From the NCBI GenBank assembly GCA_947501445.1, contig CANMVS010000005.1, positions 248,001-312,000 on the forward strand: DNA of 64,000 bases. The letters are read 5' to 3'. Origin of the DNA: an uncultured Rhizobiaceae group bacterium. GTDB taxonomy: Bacteria; Pseudomonadota; Alphaproteobacteria; Rhizobiales; Rhizobiaceae. The notes beneath the pieces are model-generated. The model did no database searches. It had not been told where the DNA came from and was given only the letters and a program-made list of their open reading frames with translations. Positions 9,098 through 18,532 of this stretch are shown one piece after another (within the stretch, counting starts at the first letter, position 1; each line of letters begins with the position of its first letter). The translations under genes and the position numbers were made by a program.

Positions 9098-9110
9098 ACC
9101 AATCATTGGT
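9098..9110. promoter_or_regulatory. Palindrome between crtE and isomerase genes
   Basis: Perfect inverted repeat ACCAATCATTGGT (6-1-6) in the 122-bp gap between divergent crtE and the type 2 isomerase gene. It overlaps a possible -35 hexamer TTGACC (9095-9100) reading toward the isomerase. A regulator binding here could control both directions. No regulator gene lies beside it. Confidence 0.4.
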
Positions 9111-9156
9111 TTGGTACACCTAGTATATGGCTTAATTTGGTTTTAATCCAACACGA

Positions 9157-10194
9157 ATGCCCAACATGCTTACAAGTCGCAAAGACGAACACCTTTCGGT
9201 CGTACTGGAAAACAAGTTCAAAAAATCCGGTAAAACCACCGGATTTGAAGCCTTTGATTTCAATCATTGCGCCCTCCCGGAACTGAACCTCGACCAGATA
9301 GACGTTACTACGTATTTTTTGGGCAAACGGATCAGTGCGCCTCTGCTTGTCAGTTCAATGACGGGTGGCCCTGCCCGATCGGCTTCTATCAATGACAATA
9401 TTGCGCGCGCCTGCCAGGCCCTTCATTTGCCCTTTGCAGTTGGATCGCAACGTGTAGCCATTGAAGAAGGTGAAGCCAGCGGTCTGGGAAAACGTCTGCG
9501 TTCACTCGCGCCAAATGTACCGATTCTGGGCAATCTGGGTGCGGCGCAATTAAATTTGGGCTATGGAACGGATCAGGCAAAACAAGCCGTCGATATGATT
9601 GAGGCGAATGGGCTTTATATTCACCTGAACCCGCTTCAGGAAGCCGTTCAACCCGAGGGTGACCGTTCGTGGGCGGGGCTTTTTGACAAAATTGTTGCTA
9701 TCTCCGATGCACTGGACGTACCAGTGGCAGTCAAAGAGGTTGGTGGTGGCATATCAGCAGGCCTGGCAAAGCGGTTTGTCGATGCAGGCATTGCCATCAT
9801 CGACGTGGCTGGCGCAGGCGGGACCAATTGGGCTGCCGTGGAGGCTGCCCGAATAAAAGACCCGGTGAAAGCGCGTGTCGCCAATACATTTGCAGACTGG
9901 GGTATACCAACAGCAGTTGCCGTCAAACAGGTACGCGCCGCCTGCCCAAAGGCCACCGTAATCGCCTCCGGCGGCATACGAACCGGTATTGATGTGGCAA
10001 AGGCACTGCATCTCGGCGCCGATCTGGCGGGACAGGCTGCAGGTTTGCTTCATGCTGCAAACGATACCCCGGATGCACTGATCGAACACTTCGAGGCCAT
10101 AATAGAGGAACTCAGAATCACGTGTTTTTGTACCGGGTCTGCGGACCTGACGGCGTTGAAATCAGCGACAACTCGAAGTACAATGGAGACTTGA
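9157..10194 (+). CDS. fni: Isopentenyl-diphosphate delta-isomerase, type 2
   Basis: 345-residue FMN-dependent isomerase. Visible landmarks: LLVSSMTGGP near residue 65 (FMN phosphate region), LGNLGAAQL, the HLNPLQEAVQPEGD segment that includes the substrate-facing HLN and Gln/Glu residues, VKEVGGGIS, AGAGGTNW, and ASGGIRTGIDVAKAL, which binds the FMN phosphate. It interconverts isopentenyl and dimethylallyl diphosphate. The type 2 enzyme often accompanies the mevalonate route, consistent with HMG-CoA reductase at 22.7 kb. It is divergent from crtE. Confidence 0.95.
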   Translation: MPNMLTSRKDEHLSVVLENKFKKSGKTTGFEAFDFNHCALPELNLDQIDVTTYFLGKRISAPLLVSSMTGGPARSASINDNIARACQALHLPFAVGSQRVAIEEGEASGLGKRLRSLAPNVPILGNLGAAQLNLGYGTDQAKQAVDMIEANGLYIHLNPLQEAVQPEGDRSWAGLFDKIVAISDALDVPVAVKEVGGGISAGLAKRFVDAGIAIIDVAGAGGTNWAAVEAARIKDPVKARVANTFADWGIPTAVAVKQVRAACPKATVIASGGIRTGIDVAKALHLGADLAGQAAGLLHAANDTPDALIEHFEAIIEELRITCFCTGSADLTALKSATTRSTMET

Positions 10195-10350
10195 GATTGA
10201 AGTCAGGTCCATTTTTCTTCCGGAACAACCGTTCCGCCAGCTAAACCCACATCGCCGGTTTCCGATTTTTCACAACCCGTTTGTGCCGCCTTGTCTTTGT
10301 GTCTATTTGCCCATCGTGGGCACCAACAAATATAACTGAAAGAAAATTGA

Positions 10351-11379
10351 ATGTCATATATGCCCTGTGCCGATCGATATTCCAAAATGATTTACAACCG
10401 CTGCGGAAACAGCGGCCTCAAATTACCCGCTATTTCATTGGGCCTTTGGCACAATTTTGGCGATGATACGCCTTTCAGCACCAAACAGGATATCTGCCGG
10501 ACAGCCTTTGACATGGGCATCACACATTTCGATCTGGCCAACAATTATGGCCCACCGGCGGGCAGCGCCGAAGAAGCGTTTGGTGCGATTATAAAAACAG
10601 ATTTTGCCGGTTACCGCGATGAACTCATTATCTCGTCAAAAGCCGGTTATGGCATGTGGCCCGGGCCTTACGGAGAATGGGGCAGCCGTAAATATATGAT
10701 CGCTTCCTGCGACCAGAGCCTGAAACGGCTGGGGCTTGATTATGTCGATATCTTCTATTCTCACCGTTTCGACCCGGATACACCGATGGAAGAAACCATG
10801 GGTGCCCTTGATCAGATCGTCCGCTCGGGAAAAGCACTCTATGCAGGCATTTCATCCTATAATTCGGAGCGCACCCGCCAGGCTGTCGCCCTTTTGAAAG
10901 ACCTTGGAACACCCTGCATTATCCATCAGCCGAGTTACAATATGATCAATCGCTGGGTGGAAAGAGATGGTTTGAAGGATACACTGGGCGAGCTGGGTGT
11001 CGGTTCGATTGCCTTTACGCCCCTGGCCCAGGGAATGCTGACAGATAAATACCTCAAGGGCGTTCCTGATGGCAGCAGGGCAACGCAGGAAAAATCTCTG
11101 AAGCCTGAATTTCTATCGGAAAAAACCATCAACAATATCCGCGAGCTGGATAAAATAGCGAAGCAACGCGGACAGAGCCTGGCGCAGATGGCGCTGGCCT
11201 GGGTATTGCGCAATGGTGGAATAACCTCAGCGTTGATTGGTGCATCACGCCCCCAACAAGTCATTGATTGTGTTGGCGCAATTGAAAATCTCGACTTCAC
11301 GGATGCCGAACTTGCGCAAATTGACCGGTTTGCAGATGAAGAAAAAATCAACCTGTGGGCGCGCTCTTCGGAAAGTTGA
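10351..11379 (+). CDS. gpr: Aldo/keto reductase, L-glyceraldehyde 3-phosphate reductase type
   Basis: 342 residues, closely matching the E. coli YghZ/Gpr pattern: RYSKMIYNRCGNSGLKLPAI at the start, then LGLWHNFGD, THFDLANNYGPPAGSAE (catalytic Asp and Tyr), SSKAGYGMWPGPYGEWGS (catalytic Lys), LDYVDIFYSHR (catalytic His), and GASRPQQ near the C-terminus for NADPH binding. It reduces aldehydes, including L-glyceraldehyde 3-phosphate and methylglyoxal, with NADPH. It stands alone between the isomerase and the ABC protein genes. A hairpin 80 bp downstream may end its transcript. Confidence 0.92.
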   Translation: MSYMPCADRYSKMIYNRCGNSGLKLPAISLGLWHNFGDDTPFSTKQDICRTAFDMGITHFDLANNYGPPAGSAEEAFGAIIKTDFAGYRDELIISSKAGYGMWPGPYGEWGSRKYMIASCDQSLKRLGLDYVDIFYSHRFDPDTPMEETMGALDQIVRSGKALYAGISSYNSERTRQAVALLKDLGTPCIIHQPSYNMINRWVERDGLKDTLGELGVGSIAFTPLAQGMLTDKYLKGVPDGSRATQEKSLKPEFLSEKTINNIRELDKIAKQRGQSLAQMALAWVLRNGGITSALIGASRPQQVIDCVGAIENLDFTDAELAQIDRFADEEKINLWARSSES

Positions 11380-11461
11380 TTTTTGAAGGCCGGGCAATGA
11401 CATGGCTTGACAGAATCAAGTCATCGTTAAAGGGTTAGCGAAGAATGTGATGAAGAAAAAT

Positions 11462-11489
11462 CCCGCATGGTGCGTCTCATGCGGGTGTT
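11462..11489 (+). terminator. Hairpin after aldo/keto reductase gene
   Basis: Stem CCCGCATG paired with CATGCGGG around an 8-nt loop, followed by a short T-containing run (TGTTT). It lies about 80 bp after the stop of gpr and about 45 bp before the ABC gene. The T tract is weak, so this may be an imperfect intrinsic terminator. Confidence 0.5.
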
Positions 11490-11531
11490 TCGGTGGTTCA
11501 TTGCCGGATCTTTGCACCACAGGGAGATGTT

Positions 11532-14246
11532 TTGGAGCGCAAACTTCTAAAATATATCTGGCGCCACTCAAAGTCGCAGCAGTTGTGGATATTTGTCATC
11601 GTCCTGGCAGCGATGCCGGTGTATTTCCTGATGCTGCAATTGCCCAAACTGATCGTTAACGGCCCTATCCAGGGGGCTGGTTTCGACACGCCAGAGGCAA
11701 CTCAGCCGTTCCTGGCACTTGATCTGCCGTTTGGCGAATTGCTGACCGGCCAGTCCATTACCCTTTTCAATGGTTTTGAACTCGACAGACTGATGATGCT
11801 GATCATGCTGGCGGTGTGTTTTCTTGTTGCCGTTTTTGCCAATGGTTATTTTAAACTCTACATCAACACCTTCAAGGGCCAGCTGGGTGAAAAGCTTCTG
11901 CGCCGCTTGCGCTATGAATTGTTTGACCGGGTGCTGCGTTACCCCGTCGCCAAGGTCAGACGGGTAAAACCGTCGGAGATTTCGAGCGTTATCAAAGATG
12001 AAGTCGAGCCGCTGGGGTTGTTCTTCGGTGATGCATTTTCAATTCCGGTTTTCCTGGGTGCCCAAGCCATTACCGGCATGACATTCCTGTTTTTGCAGAA
12101 CACACTGTTTGGGGTGATCACACTTGGAATAGTGCTTTTCCAGGCCTGGCTTATTCCTTTGCTCCGTCGGCGGCTGCTTGAACTTGGCCGCCAGCGACAG
12201 GCCGCAGCCCGACGTTTGTCGGGTCGCATTGGCGAATATGTTCAAGGCATGGATGATGTCCATCTGCACGACGCCTCAAACCGCGCCAGGTCTCAGATCT
12301 GGGAAATGCTCAGAGGCATTCTGGCCATTCGGTTTGAACTGTATCAGCGCAAATTTTTTGTGAAATTCATCAATAATTTTCTGATTCAGTTTCTCGCATT
12401 TCTCTTCTATCTGCTTGGCGGTTACCTGGTCATAACCGGTCGCATGGACCTGGGTGCGCTCGTCGCGTCCATTGCCGCCTACAAGGACCTGCCAGCGCCG
12501 ATTAAAGGCATCATCGACTGGGATCAGCAACGGCTGATGAACCAGATACGCTATGAGCAGGCAGTCGATGATTTTGCCAGTACCAAGGTTTTCCCCAATA
12601 GTCGTCAGCATGTGGAGGATCAACCGCCAGGCAAAATCACCAAGGGATTTGACCTGCACGGAATATCTGTACTCGATTCCTCCGATCAGCCGGTTTTTGA
12701 ATCCATCACAAATTCCATTGCCCACAATGAAGCCGTGGCCATTGTAGGTGGTACGGATTCGGGCGCTGAACAGGTTGCAGAAGTCCTTGCCCGATTGCTG
12801 GATGTGCAGGCGGGTAAAGTGTTGCTGGATGACAATGAACTGGAACACCTGCCGGAATCGCAGACAGGTCGGCGTATTGGTTATGCCGACAGCAGCACCT
12901 ATTTTGCCGGTGGAACCTTTAAATCTGTTTTGGCTGAAACGCTGCCTTTTGAGGGAGATCCCGTCCCGATCATTTCCGATTTGAGCTCAAGTGCCGATTT
13001 CCGCAAGTTTGAAACCAGGATCACTGTCAAACGCAACGCCAAAGACCCGACACTGAACATTGATACAGAACCGGCTGCATCCTGGCCGGACGCGGAAATC
13101 TGGCCGCGCCTTCAATTGGTCATGAAAAGCGCCGGGCTTTACAACGATGTGCTTGAATACGGCATGTTGCGCAGGCTGGGTACGATGGAAGAAGAATCCA
13201 TCAGGGAGAGCCTGCTTGATGCCCGACGTGACTTTGCCAATGACACATCGAATGTCCAGCTAAACGGTGCAGTCGAGTTTTTTGACCCGGACAAATACAG
13301 CTTGCAGCTTACAGTGGGCGAAAACCTGATCTTTGGCACACCGATGAATGAGACATTTGAGCCGGAAAACCTGCCAGCCAATCCTCTTATGCGAACAATT
13401 TTGGATGAAGCCGGACTATTGGCTGAACTGTTCAACATGGGTCTCGAGATTGCCACAAATAATGTCGAATTGTTTGGCGACCTGACGGAGGACAGTTTGT
13501 TGTTGCAGCGCTCCGGCGGCCCATCAGCAGAAAAACTCTCGGCCATGAAACTGGCCGTTGATCGATTGAGCGGCACCAGTGCGGCAGACGCCTCGGATGA
13601 GGACATAACCGCCATGCTGGCACTGACATTGGATTACAGCGAAGCTCAGGCGCGTTTTGGATTGCTCGATGAAGCCTTGCAGGAACGCCTTTTGAAGGTC
13701 CGTGAAAAAATTCGTGAAACGCTTGAGGCGCAAGGCAATAACGCCGTTGCTTTTCTTGATCCCGAGCATTTCAATTCTTCACTGACTGTACTCGACAATA
13801 TTTTGTTCGGCCGTATCGACCCAAGGCGTATTGGCGCACGAGACCGTGTCATGCGGGCTATCAAGGCACTGCTGGATGCCCGCGGCATTTCTGAAACGGT
13901 ATTTCGTGTAGGTCTTTCCTTTGAACTGGGCATTGGTGGCAGCAATCTTTCCAATGGTCAGGCACAGAAACTGAAAGTTGCCCGTGCCCTGCTCAAGGGC
14001 CCCGATATCCTGGTTCTCAACCGTGTTCTATCGGCGCTGGATTCGGAAGAACGCCTTGGCATAATTCGTGATATACTGGCTATGGGATACGATGGCACAG
14101 CACGCGATATGGGTGTTATCTGTGTGCCACTGGATAGCGATCAACTCGACCAGTTTGATCGTGTTGTACTGATGGACAACGGGCATATCACCGCTGATGA
14201 CACACCTGACAAAGTCGCTGGACGTCTTGAAGCGGCGGACGGATGA
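11532..14246 (+). CDS. Large ABC-transporter-like protein with degenerate ATPase domain
   Basis: I prefer the TTG start at 11532, 5 nt after AGGGAGATGTT, giving (M)ERKLLKYIWRHSK and 904 residues; GTG 11493 is an alternative. Membrane helices occupy roughly residues 15-300, a type IV exporter-like fold. The ATPase-like region lacks key residues: where Walker A should read GxxGxGKS it reads GGTDSGAEQ, and Walker B reads ILVLNRVLSALD with Asn in place of Asp and Arg in place of the catalytic Glu. An LSNGQ signature remains. A ~350-residue insertion with two similar segments (FFDPDKYSLQLTVGENLIFG and FLDPEHFNSSLTVLDNILFG) splits the domain. It probably does not hydrolyse ATP in the usual way. The next gene, 30 bp downstream, encodes a cyclic-nucleotide-binding protein. 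Confidence 0.82.
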   Translation: MERKLLKYIWRHSKSQQLWIFVIVLAAMPVYFLMLQLPKLIVNGPIQGAGFDTPEATQPFLALDLPFGELLTGQSITLFNGFELDRLMMLIMLAVCFLVAVFANGYFKLYINTFKGQLGEKLLRRLRYELFDRVLRYPVAKVRRVKPSEISSVIKDEVEPLGLFFGDAFSIPVFLGAQAITGMTFLFLQNTLFGVITLGIVLFQAWLIPLLRRRLLELGRQRQAAARRLSGRIGEYVQGMDDVHLHDASNRARSQIWEMLRGILAIRFELYQRKFFVKFINNFLIQFLAFLFYLLGGYLVITGRMDLGALVASIAAYKDLPAPIKGIIDWDQQRLMNQIRYEQAVDDFASTKVFPNSRQHVEDQPPGKITKGFDLHGISVLDSSDQPVFESITNSIAHNEAVAIVGGTDSGAEQVAEVLARLLDVQAGKVLLDDNELEHLPESQTGRRIGYADSSTYFAGGTFKSVLAETLPFEGDPVPIISDLSSSADFRKFETRITVKRNAKDPTLNIDTEPAASWPDAEIWPRLQLVMKSAGLYNDVLEYGMLRRLGTMEEESIRESLLDARRDFANDTSNVQLNGAVEFFDPDKYSLQLTVGENLIFGTPMNETFEPENLPANPLMRTILDEAGLLAELFNMGLEIATNNVELFGDLTEDSLLLQRSGGPSAEKLSAMKLAVDRLSGTSAADASDEDITAMLALTLDYSEAQARFGLLDEALQERLLKVREKIRETLEAQGNNAVAFLDPEHFNSSLTVLDNILFGRIDPRRIGARDRVMRAIKALLDARGISETVFRVGLSFELGIGGSNLSNGQAQKLKVARALLKGPDILVLNRVLSALDSEERLGIIRDILAMGYDGTARDMGVICVPLDSDQLDQFDRVVLMDNGHITADDTPDKVAGRLEAADG

Positions 14247-14276
14247 CAATTGTAAAAGCACGTTTGGAGTTTCTTG

Positions 14277-14735
14277 ATGAGCACGCTTAATGATGATGTA
14301 GCCATGCTGCGCAAGGTTCCACTGTTTGAGAGTGTCGATCCAAGCAAATTGAAACTGATCGCCTATACGTCAACACAATTGGTTTTTGATGACGGCGAAG
14401 AGGTGTTTTCGCAGGGTTCAAACGGAACATCCGCCTATCTGATCGTCCGCGGTGAAACTGAAATCATCTCCGAGAGCAGCGGCAAACCGGTGGTTGTTGC
14501 AGTCCACGGCACCAATGCGCTGTTTGGCGAGATTTCGGCTTTTTGTGATGTCCCGCGCACGGCCACAGTGCGCGCACGCGGACAGCTCACGGTGCTTGAA
14601 TTAAAGCGGGAAAATCTGATGGAACTCATCCGGGAGTTTCCGGAGGTCTCGGTTGAAGTCATTCGCGAGCTGGCGAAACGCCTTGCCCTGACAACCACGG
14701 ATCTGGCCAGCGTTCTTGACGCAAAAGCATCTTAG
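14277..14735 (+). CDS. Cyclic-nucleotide-binding domain protein
   Basis: 152 residues from ATG 14277, with GGAG 7 nt upstream. It is one cNMP-binding domain with no helix-turn-helix, so it is not a CRP-type DNA-binding regulator. The phosphate-binding cassette reads FGEISAFCDVPRTATVRA, retaining the Glu that contacts ribose and the Arg that contacts the cyclic phosphate, so it can probably bind cAMP or cGMP. It lies directly after the degenerate ABC gene (same strand, 30 bp) and converges with a class III cyclase gene. This suggests the ABC protein is controlled by a cyclic nucleotide. The TAG stop is the first base triplet of a dispersed repeat. Confidence 0.87.
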   Translation: MSTLNDDVAMLRKVPLFESVDPSKLKLIAYTSTQLVFDDGEEVFSQGSNGTSAYLIVRGETEIISESSGKPVVVAVHGTNALFGEISAFCDVPRTATVRARGQLTVLELKRENLMELIREFPEVSVEVIRELAKRLALTTTDLASVLDAKAS

Positions 14736-14833
14736 ACCGTTTCACGTTTTGTCAGAAACGGGACAACGGTATCGGCCTTTGATTTTGTTGATGCGTTCAG
14801 GTTTTGCCGATACCGTCAAAACCTGAATTGTTC
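14733..14833 (-). repeat. Dispersed two-hairpin repeat (inverted orientation)
   Basis: Full copy between two convergent genes. It begins TAGACCGTTTCACG, whose TAG is the stop codon of the cyclic-nucleotide-binding gene, and ends AACCTGAATTGTTCC. Both hairpins are intact. Confidence 0.9.
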
Positions 14834-14855
14834 CATAAATAGTCTTGCTAAAATA

Positions 14856-17069
14856 CTATTTTGACAGGAACGTATAGACACCGTCCCAGTTTGTCGGCGG
14901 ATGGGCCTGAAACCCGGCAATTCGATCCTGATAGGCCTGATAATATCGGCTGAGCATCGCGGGCCCTGTTTCCATCATTTGTTTCGCCTTATCTGCGGCC
15001 ACATCAAACGCGCCACTGCGATAGGCATTCAGAAACTTTGTGTGGTCCGCCAGCAGCTTGTCGACATCAATTGACGCAAGGGCACCTCGATCGAGTACCG
15101 TGTGCAGCACCAGTGGTTCATCACGGCCCACAACCCGCACCAGATCCACTTCCAATACGATATAGCGATCAGGCAGTTCCAACTCTTCGTCCACGACGGA
15201 ATCGGCCAATAGCACCTGCAAACCATAGGTTTTGGTTATGCCCTCAATCCGCGAGGCAACGTTCACTGAGTCACCAATGGCCGAATAATTGAACCTTTGT
15301 GTGGACCCCAGATTGCCAACACAACAGTTTCCCGTGTTGAGACCGATACCCATTTTGATATCAAAGCCGCTTTCCGCATTGAGCGTTTCCAGACGGTCTG
15401 TCATGGCAAGGGCTGCCTGTATGGCGGCATTGCGATGGCCCGGCACGTCCAGTGGTGCGTTCCAGAAGGCCATGATGGCGTCACCCATATATTTGTCGAT
15501 TGTTGCACCGGATTTCAGCAACTCGTCCGTCATCGGTGTCAAAAAATCATTGAGCAATCTGGTCAGATGTTCCGGGTCAAGGTTCTCGGAAAGAGAAGAG
15601 AAGCCACGGATATCACAAAACAGCAGCGTCAGTTCTTTCAGTTCGCCACCGAGTTTCAAGGCATGTGGATCATCGGAAAGCCGATCAACCAGAGATGGCG
15701 CGAGGTAATGGCCGAAGGCGGTTCGAATGAACTTCTTTTCATGCTCACTGCTCAAATATTGCGCCACGGTGACCGTAATAAAGACCACCAGTACCGCCAG
15801 CGATGGTAACAGCGGATCCAACAGCATCTGCTGGCTGGCAAACAGATACCACGAGAGCCCGACGATCATGCAAAACAGGGTCAGGGCCAGTGCACCACCC
15901 CACACCGGGCTTCCCGGTCGCAGCACCAATGTCAGCAATATGGTTACGACAATGGCAAGAATATACTCGACCCCGGGCATGAGATCCGGGCGATGGAGAA
16001 AAGTGCCAGACAATATCTGATCAATGATTTCGCCATGCACCTCCACCCCTGGAACACTGGGCCCAAGTGGTGTGGCCACCAGATCGTGCAGACCAACGGC
16101 GCTGGTACCTATAAACACAATATGACCGGCAACCCGCTCAGCGAGCCTGGCAAAATCAATTGGCTCGAACAGCAAGTCCAGCGCTGAAATCGTGTGGGAT
16201 TTCAGATTGCCCGAATAGTAGACCCACAATCTGCCCTCACCATCTGTTGGCACCTCGAAGTCACCGACACGAACATTGACAATTGCCGGTGCTCCAACCT
16301 CGCTTTCACCACTGGCGCCAGTGCTTTTGACGACAAAATTCCTCGCCTGCTGGGCAACACGCAGCGCCTCCATCCCCAAAGACGGATAAAGCGCGCTGCC
16401 GGATTTTGCCACGAGCGGAATTTTGCGAACCACGCCATCAATTGTTGGCGGGAAGCTGAAAAATCCAATACCGCTTCCGGCCTGGTTGAGAATACTCAAA
16501 TTATCGAGGCTGCCGGTATATTCCGGCAGAATTTCTCTGGGGTCGCGCCCCCCAAAGGCAAAACCCGCCTTAGGTTTTGGCATTTCAGTCGTAAAGGTTT
16601 GCGTCAGCGCGATGCCCATTACGGTGGAATTTCGCTCCAGAGCCTGAGCAAAAACGGTGTCATTGTCGAGCTCAGGTGCACCTTGGGGAAATGAAACCTG
16701 AGCACCCGCACGGCGCAGATCAACCAGCGTGCGGGTCAGGGATGTGCGATCGGGCTCGGAGAAGGTCATGTCAAATGCGACCGTCGCTGCTCCCAGTTCT
16801 CCCAACCGGTCGACCAGCACAGCCATTTGTGAGCGCGGCCATGGCCATTGGCCGATCTCATTAATCGAGGCCTCATCTATATCGATGATAAGCACCGGTG
16901 CGCCAACGGATGCTCTCGGCTTAAGTCTTTGATACTCATCAAAAACAAAAGCCGACAACCGGTCAAAAACGCCGGTTCCAAGTTGCGCGGCTGCAAACAG
17001 AACAGCCAGCGACACAAGCCCCGCATAGACGGCCATCAAACGAGGCGAACGGCTGTTCATGAAGCGCAA
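14856..17069 (-). CDS. CHASE2-domain adenylate/guanylate cyclase
   Basis: 737-residue membrane receptor cyclase. An N-terminal membrane helix (LMAVYAGLVSLAVLFAAAQL) is followed by an extracytoplasmic CHASE2 sensor to about residue 345, beginning near VLIIDIDEASINEIGQWPWP. Three membrane helices follow (about 350-435), then a class III catalytic domain. The two metal-binding Asp residues are in LLFCDIRGFSSLSE and KYMGDAIMAFWN; FNYSAIGDSVNVASRIEG is the conserved downstream segment. It makes cAMP or cGMP in response to an unknown periplasmic signal. It converges with the cyclic-nucleotide-binding gene and is divergent from the TPR-barrel and FecR genes, a common neighbourhood for CHASE2 cyclases. 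Confidence 0.93.
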   Translation of the reverse strand: MRFMNSRSPRLMAVYAGLVSLAVLFAAAQLGTGVFDRLSAFVFDEYQRLKPRASVGAPVLIIDIDEASINEIGQWPWPRSQMAVLVDRLGELGAATVAFDMTFSEPDRTSLTRTLVDLRRAGAQVSFPQGAPELDNDTVFAQALERNSTVMGIALTQTFTTEMPKPKAGFAFGGRDPREILPEYTGSLDNLSILNQAGSGIGFFSFPPTIDGVVRKIPLVAKSGSALYPSLGMEALRVAQQARNFVVKSTGASGESEVGAPAIVNVRVGDFEVPTDGEGRLWVYYSGNLKSHTISALDLLFEPIDFARLAERVAGHIVFIGTSAVGLHDLVATPLGPSVPGVEVHGEIIDQILSGTFLHRPDLMPGVEYILAIVVTILLTLVLRPGSPVWGGALALTLFCMIVGLSWYLFASQQMLLDPLLPSLAVLVVFITVTVAQYLSSEHEKKFIRTAFGHYLAPSLVDRLSDDPHALKLGGELKELTLLFCDIRGFSSLSENLDPEHLTRLLNDFLTPMTDELLKSGATIDKYMGDAIMAFWNAPLDVPGHRNAAIQAALAMTDRLETLNAESGFDIKMGIGLNTGNCCVGNLGSTQRFNYSAIGDSVNVASRIEGITKTYGLQVLLADSVVDEELELPDRYIVLEVDLVRVVGRDEPLVLHTVLDRGALASIDVDKLLADHTKFLNAYRSGAFDVAADKAKQMMETGPAMLSRYYQAYQDRIAGFQAHPPTNWDGVYTFLSK

Positions 17070-17203
17070 GGCGAACCCTCTTTATGTTAAAAATACAACA
17101 CTGATAGCAAAAACTTATAGTGTGCTTACCAATTGTAAAAATAACCTTTAGTATGGCTTCACGACTAAGTCACACCTTGGGGGGCGAGTGGTAGCGGTTG
17201 GGT

Positions 17204-18496
17204 ATGCGAATAAATACAGCATTGGCCTTTGTAATGAGTTGCATGTTGCTTACGGGCGCTGCTGCGCAAACTGTAAGCTATGACGATGTTCTGGCCAAAC
17301 CGGACGATATAAAACTCAGTTATCTTTATGCGCAGCAACAGGTCATCAAAGGCGACCTGGAACAGGCCTCAGCGGCACTCGAACGGGTATTGCTGCTGCA
17401 GCCCAATTGGGACAATGCGCGGTTGTTTTATGCTGCAGTGCTGTTTCGGTTGGCGGATATGGAGGGCTCTGCCCGCGAATTGCGATTGCTGCTGGATCGG
17501 CCTCTGTCGCCCGCTCAGGAAAGCGAAGTCAAACGCTATCTGGCTCTGGCCACGGCCGAGTCAAAGGCAACACGTGTATCGGGACGCATCGCAACCGGCA
17601 TTCGGGTTGACAACAATCCGGACCTGACCACCTCCTCATCAAATGACCTTAACGGCAATCCGCTGGACACTGATGCGCGGGTTGATGGTGCTTTTATCGC
17701 AGCGTCAAAGATACGCATCGAGCACACGCTTCCGGGCGGTTCAGGCAGCTTCGCATTTATTGAAGCCAATGGTAACATCAACGAGCAGTTCAAGGTGAAT
17801 GAGGCTGATTATCTGACAGGTGGCGTCAAGGCCGGTGCCAGCTTTTTCCATAATGACTTCAACATTACACCCTATGTCACGGCCGCAGGGCTGACGCTGC
17901 AACAGCAGCTTTACAGAAGCGAATTTGGCGGCGGCCTGCTGGCCGAATATACAGTTAATCCACGCCTGTCTCTGGTCGTTGGTGCACAGGGCATCTATCA
18001 GGATTTTCGTGCGGTATCATCCGATTCGGTCGGCAGTGCCCGTGATGGCTGGCTGGGTTCGGCCAATGGTGGCTTTACAGTCCGCACAAGCGAAACCAAC
18101 AGATTGTCGGGCCGTATAAGCGGTTACAAAAAAAATGCTGACAATGACAGCTATAGTTACGAGGCGCTGGAACTTGCAGTCAGTGACATGCTGCTCCTGG
18201 GCAAAGGTCAATACATCCTGGGTAGCCTTTCCTACCGTTGGCAAAACTACGATCAGCCGGATCCAAATTATTCAGCTACGGTTACCCGCAAGGACAAATT
18301 GCTGAAAGCGCGGATCGCCTATGGCGTTCCGGTCAATAATATTCTGGAATTGATTAATGTGCCCCAGGGCAAGATATCCGAAGGGATGAATCTTCAGTTT
18401 GGCGTAAGCTATCTGGATCAGGATTCCAATATTCCAAACTTCGACGCTGACAGTCTGTCTGTCGATGTAATGTTCGCCAAGCGCTTCACCTACTAA
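17204..18496 (+). CDS. TPR plus outer-membrane barrel protein (SLAM-like)
   Basis: 430 residues from ATG 17204; TTG 17198 is an alternative. Signal peptide TALAFVMSCMLLTGAAAQ. A short TPR-like helical region follows (about residues 25-120; QQQVIKGDLEQASAALERVL, then NWDNARLFYAAVLFRL). The remaining ~300 residues are rich in alternating polar/hydrophobic strands and end in an aromatic residue (MFAKRFTY), as outer-membrane barrels do. This layout matches surface-lipoprotein-assembly-modifier-like proteins (DUF560), which move lipoproteins to the cell surface; here the client is unknown. The FecR gene 36 bp downstream is a plausible partner. Confidence 0.75.
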   Translation: MRINTALAFVMSCMLLTGAAAQTVSYDDVLAKPDDIKLSYLYAQQQVIKGDLEQASAALERVLLLQPNWDNARLFYAAVLFRLADMEGSARELRLLLDRPLSPAQESEVKRYLALATAESKATRVSGRIATGIRVDNNPDLTTSSSNDLNGNPLDTDARVDGAFIAASKIRIEHTLPGGSGSFAFIEANGNINEQFKVNEADYLTGGVKAGASFFHNDFNITPYVTAAGLTLQQQLYRSEFGGGLLAEYTVNPRLSLVVGAQGIYQDFRAVSSDSVGSARDGWLGSANGGFTVRTSETNRLSGRISGYKKNADNDSYSYEALELAVSDMLLLGKGQYILGSLSYRWQNYDQPDPNYSATVTRKDKLLKARIAYGVPVNNILELINVPQGKISEGMNLQFGVSYLDQDSNIPNFDADSLSVDVMFAKRFTY

Positions 18497-18532
18497 GTCA
18501 GGACTGCAGGCCATGCGAAACGGAGAACCACG

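Noticed and set aside
862-10194. Possible crtW or crtX genes to extend the pathway to astaxanthin or glycosides
   Set aside because: All frames in the cluster are accounted for by crtY, crtI, crtB, DUF1127, crtZ, the ABC pair, crtE and the isomerase. No ketolase or glucosyltransferase motif was found.
10203-10385. 60-codon minus-strand frame between the isomerase and aldo/keto reductase genes
   Set aside because: It overlaps the start of gpr, has no family resemblance and no clear ribosome-binding site.
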